DNA of 64,000 nt from positions 31,252-95,251 of the forward strand of contig NZ_ML137708.1 of NCBI RefSeq assembly GCF_004023625.1, read 5' to 3'. The position numbers were made by a program, and so were the translations under genes. Below the pieces are notes generated by a model. It was not told the origin of the DNA and did no database searches. It saw only the letters and a program-made list of their open reading frames with translations. The DNA comes from Streptomyces cavernae (GTDB lineage Bacteria; Actinomycetota; Actinomycetes; Streptomycetales; Streptomycetaceae). Shown one piece after another: positions 60,542 through 64,000 of this stretch (its first letter is position 1; each line of letters opens with the position of its first letter).

Positions 60542-61129
60542 TCACGACGGCGTGAGATGGACCTGCACCGCGGGTGCGCAGCGGTCCACGATCTCCTCGA
60601 TCCCGGCCGACCGTATCCTCGGGCCGCGGGCGATGCCGTACATCACGCCGAGGCCGAGCAGGGTGCTCACCGCCAGTTCCGCGCGCAGTGCGGCGTCGGG
60701 GCCGGTGAGGCGTGCGGTGAGGCGTGCGGTCACCTGGGTGCGGAAGTTGGTGCGCAGGGTGTCGCCCTGTTCGCCCTGGAGCGGGGCGAAGACGATGCGC
60801 AAGATCGGGTCCACGCCCCGCTCGCGCTGGCTTGTCACCACATGACGGACCATGTGCCGGCCGAGTTCCTCGAGCGGTGCGTCCAGCAGGGCGTCGGCGT
60901 CGGCCTCGAAGGACATCACGCGGGCGAAGAGCGCGTCCTTGTTGCCGAAGTACTTGAGGATCAACGGCGGGCTCACTCCGGCCCGTTCGGCCACGGCCTT
61001 GAGGGTGATGTCGGCGTGGGCATGCCGGGCCAGCAGGTGGCGGGCGGCTCGGAGGATCGCCGCCTTCGTCGTCTCGGCGTCGCGGCGCGCGGACGGGGTC
61101 GCGGCGGAGGGGGTGGGCTTGTCGGTCAT
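60542..61129 (-). CDS. TetR-family transcriptional repressor
   Basis: This 195-aa repressor has an N-terminal TetR helix-turn-helix (about 20-70: AILRAARHLLARHAHADITLKAVAERAGVSPPLILKYFGNKDALF) and a C-terminal helical ligand domain. Its ATG overlaps the stop of the upstream MFS gene (ATGA), so it is made with the exporter. Strongly palindromic sites upstream of the exporter at 62638-62690 are the likely targets. This forms a classic self-regulated drug-efflux pair, by inference from layout. Confidence 0.93.
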   Translation of the reverse strand: MTDKPTPSAATPSARRDAETTKAAILRAARHLLARHAHADITLKAVAERAGVSPPLILKYFGNKDALFARVMSFEADADALLDAPLEELGRHMVRHVVTSQRERGVDPILRIVFAPLQGEQGDTLRTNFRTQVTARLTARLTGPDAALRAELAVSTLLGLGVMYGIARGPRIRSAGIEEIVDRCAPAVQVHLTPS

Positions 61130-62613
61130 GTTCCTTCGAGTTCCCTGTCCGGGTCGGACCGCTTCCGGGTCTCGCCCGCTTTCGCGGGCGCGTGGTCGCG
61201 GGGTATGGCGAGGGCCGCGGCGCAGGCCACCAGCGCCACGGAGCCCGCCATCGCGAACGCCAGTTGGTAGCCGTGCAGCGTCGGTACCGGCGCGCCGCCG
61301 ACGAGACTGGTGTGGCGCACCAGGACCGCGGCGACGGCGGCGCTGCACACGGCCTGCCCGATGGTCCGCATCAGGACGTTGACGCCGTTCGCGGATGCGG
61401 TCTGCCCGGCCGGTACCGCGCGCAGGATCAGGGTGGGCAGGGCCGAGTAGGCGAGGGTGGTGCCCGTCGCGACGACCGCGGTGCCCAGGACGATGACCCA
61501 CAGGTCACGGCTGTCGGCGATGCGCACGACGTATCCGAGGACGATGACGGCCGCGCCGAGGGCCAGCGTCACGCGCGGGCCGCGGGCCATCGACATACGG
61601 GCCGACAGCGGGGAGAACAACAGCATGGTCACTCCGCCGGGCAGCAGACACAGGCCGGTCGCCACGATGCTCAGCCCGAGGCCGTAGCCGGTCGCCGGGG
61701 GCGCCTGCACCAGCTGGGCGGTGAGGAGGGTGTTGGCGTAGAAGCCGAATCCGACGAGGAGGGCGGTCAGATGCGGCAACGCGATCCGGGGCCGAGTCGC
61801 GAGGCGCAGGTCGACCAGGGGCCGCGCGGCGCCCAGTTGCTGCCGCCACCACAGCGCGAGAACGACGGCGGCGCCGGCGAACAGGGCGAGGACGCGCGGG
61901 CTCGTCCAGCCCCACTGGCCGCCCTGCGACACGCCGAGCAGCAGAAACACCAGACCGGCGGCCAGGCCGAACGCGCCGAGGATGTCGAAGCGGCCGGGCT
62001 GTTTCACCGGGGACTCGCGTACCGCCCACCAGAGGAGAGCCAGGCCCAGGGCACCGAGCGCGCCGGTGGCCCAGAACATGGCGTGCCAGTCGGCGTACTG
62101 CACGATCAGCGCGGCGAGCGGCAGGCCCAGGGCGGCGCCGATGCCGACGGTGGAACTCATCAGGGCGACCGCCGATCCGGTGCGCTCCGGCGGGAGTTCG
62201 TCGCGCAGGATGCTGATCGACAGCGGTACGACGGCCGCCGAGGCGCCCTGCAGTGCCCTGGCCGCGATGAGCAGTCGGATGTCGGAGGTGAGGGCGCAGA
62301 TCCCCGAGCCGACGGTCATCAACGCGAGCGCGATCAGCAGGACGCGCCGCTTTCCGTACATGTCCCCGGCCCGCCCGAGCACGGGAGTCAGCACCGCGCC
62401 GGTGAGCAGCGTGGCGGTCACCATCCAGGACACCGTGCCCGCGGAGGCGCCGGTCAGCCGCGGAAGGTCCGGCAGCAGCGGCACCACCACGGTCTGCGTG
62501 ACGGCCATCACGATCCCGCCGAAGGCGAGCACCGGCACGGTCAGGCGTTGACGCGGACGCCCGCGCCGGCCGGACCCGGGTATCGGGGGGTCGGATGACG
62601 GCACGGACGCCAT
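61126..62613 (-). CDS. MFS drug efflux transporter (DHA2/QacA-like, 14 helices)
   Basis: This 495-aa exporter has about 14 membrane helices: VPVLAFGGIVMAVTQTVVVPLLPDL (helix 1 with motif D1-type residues), RAGDMYGKRRVLLIALAL (motif A), SSTVGIGAALGLPLAALIV (motif C region). The last hydrophobic segment is followed by a charged cytoplasmic tail. I place the start at ATG 62613 (ASVPSSDPP) with GGAG seven bases upstream; an in-frame ATG at 62658 lies within the operator. Expression should be blocked by the TetR protein encoded downstream. Confidence 0.93.
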   Translation of the reverse strand: MASVPSSDPPIPGSGRRGRPRQRLTVPVLAFGGIVMAVTQTVVVPLLPDLPRLTGASAGTVSWMVTATLLTGAVLTPVLGRAGDMYGKRRVLLIALALMTVGSGICALTSDIRLLIAARALQGASAAVVPLSISILRDELPPERTGSAVALMSSTVGIGAALGLPLAALIVQYADWHAMFWATGALGALGLALLWWAVRESPVKQPGRFDILGAFGLAAGLVFLLLGVSQGGQWGWTSPRVLALFAGAAVVLALWWRQQLGAARPLVDLRLATRPRIALPHLTALLVGFGFYANTLLTAQLVQAPPATGYGLGLSIVATGLCLLPGGVTMLLFSPLSARMSMARGPRVTLALGAAVIVLGYVVRIADSRDLWVIVLGTAVVATGTTLAYSALPTLILRAVPAGQTASANGVNVLMRTIGQAVCSAAVAAVLVRHTSLVGGAPVPTLHGYQLAFAMAGSVALVACAAALAIPRDHAPAKAGETRKRSDPDRELEGT

Positions 62614-62637
62614 GGCCGCTCCAGAGGTCCGATTTTC

Positions 62638-62688
62638 AGGTGAATGACGATTCACCATACCTCAACTACGTGGTGAATCGTCATTCAC

Positions 62689-62690
<2 letters not shown>
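62638..62690. promoter_or_regulatory. Double TetR operator: two 18-bp sites forming a perfect 19-bp inverted repeat
   Basis: AGGTGAATGACGATTCACC (62638-62656) is exactly inverted at 62672-62690. Each arm itself is a dyad GGTGAAT-4 nt-ATTCACC, so there are two TetR-type sites with centres 33 bp apart, about three helical turns. They lie upstream of the efflux gene and end at the stop codon of the serine hydrolase gene. Binding by the adjacent TetR is strongly suggested but inferred. Confidence 0.85.
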
Positions 62691-63999
<1,309 letters not shown>

Positions 64000-64000
64000 G

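Overview
The window is high-GC actinobacterial DNA, very probably from a Streptomyces chromosome. The evidence is a strong G/C third-position bias, dense ATGA/GTGA gene overlaps, GTG and TTG starts, and typical Streptomyces families (DUF5133, ANTAR-GAF proteins, a SigB/F-type sigma factor with HATPase and STAS partners, DUF4032, DUF1206, many MFS/TetR/IclR/RpiR/LysR regulators). No rRNA, tRNA, CRISPR array, insertion sequence or prophage was seen.

Region 1 (1-16.5 kb) is a sugar-catabolism district. It holds the end of a sugar ABC importer operon (binding protein, two permeases), a GH3 beta-glucosidase, a BadF-type sugar kinase, a GH5-like beta-mannanase with an apparent ATC start codon, a NagZ-like GH3 enzyme, glucarate dehydratase (gudD) behind a GntP-family permease, and an IclR regulator facing a clear palindromic operator. 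An MFS exporter, a stand-alone FhaA-type DUF3662 domain, a 56-aa acidic protein and an RpiR regulator follow.

Region 2 (16.8-26.2 kb) is a stress-signalling and partner-switching district. It contains a frameshifted TerC gene, an ANTAR-GAF-PAS-PAS-PP2C phosphatase, a DUF1232-like and a DUF5133 protein, an ANTAR-GAF protein, a SigB/F-like sigma factor, two HATPase anti-sigma-type kinases, a MarR regulator and a STAS antagonist. A partner-switching set of phosphatase, kinases, antagonist and sigma factor therefore lies within 8 kb.

Region 3 (26.5-36 kb) is more eroded. It has a broken pobA containing a 16-bp duplication and an implausible poly-G/poly-C block, several small tandem-repeat patches, a DUF1206 membrane protein, an F420/PPOX-type enzyme, a secreted M28 aminopeptidase, an ArsR-like regulator with an MFS exporter, a DUF4032 protein, a universal stress protein and a glyoxalase (VOC) remnant.

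Region 4 (36.2-39.7 kb) is a three-gene ATGA-coupled operon: response regulator fused to a thioredoxin-reductase-like flavoprotein that lacks the CxxC, a cyclic-nucleotide-domain histidine kinase, and a UBP-type zinc finger protein. It is the best candidate here for a signalling system that is not well described.

Region 5 (39.7-57 kb) holds an oxidoreductase, a P-loop kinase, an SDR and a DUF89 phosphatase, then a roughly 9-kb coupled minus-strand operon: peptide-type ABC importer, aldo/keto reductase, HpaI-type aldolase, sialidase-like BNR protein and 2-hydroxyacid dehydrogenase. That operon ends at a deletion junction with an Nramp transporter fragment. Divergent from it are a DUF1537 acid-sugar kinase, a PdxA-type dehydrogenase and a DeoR regulator, with paired operator-like sites between the two units. 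Together this looks like uptake and degradation of an acidic sugar or glycoconjugate.

Region 6 (57-64 kb) has a lower-GC hypothetical gene, an aldo/keto reductase, an epimerase with a divergent LysR regulator, a TetR-MFS efflux pair under a striking double operator, and a secreted serine hydrolase.
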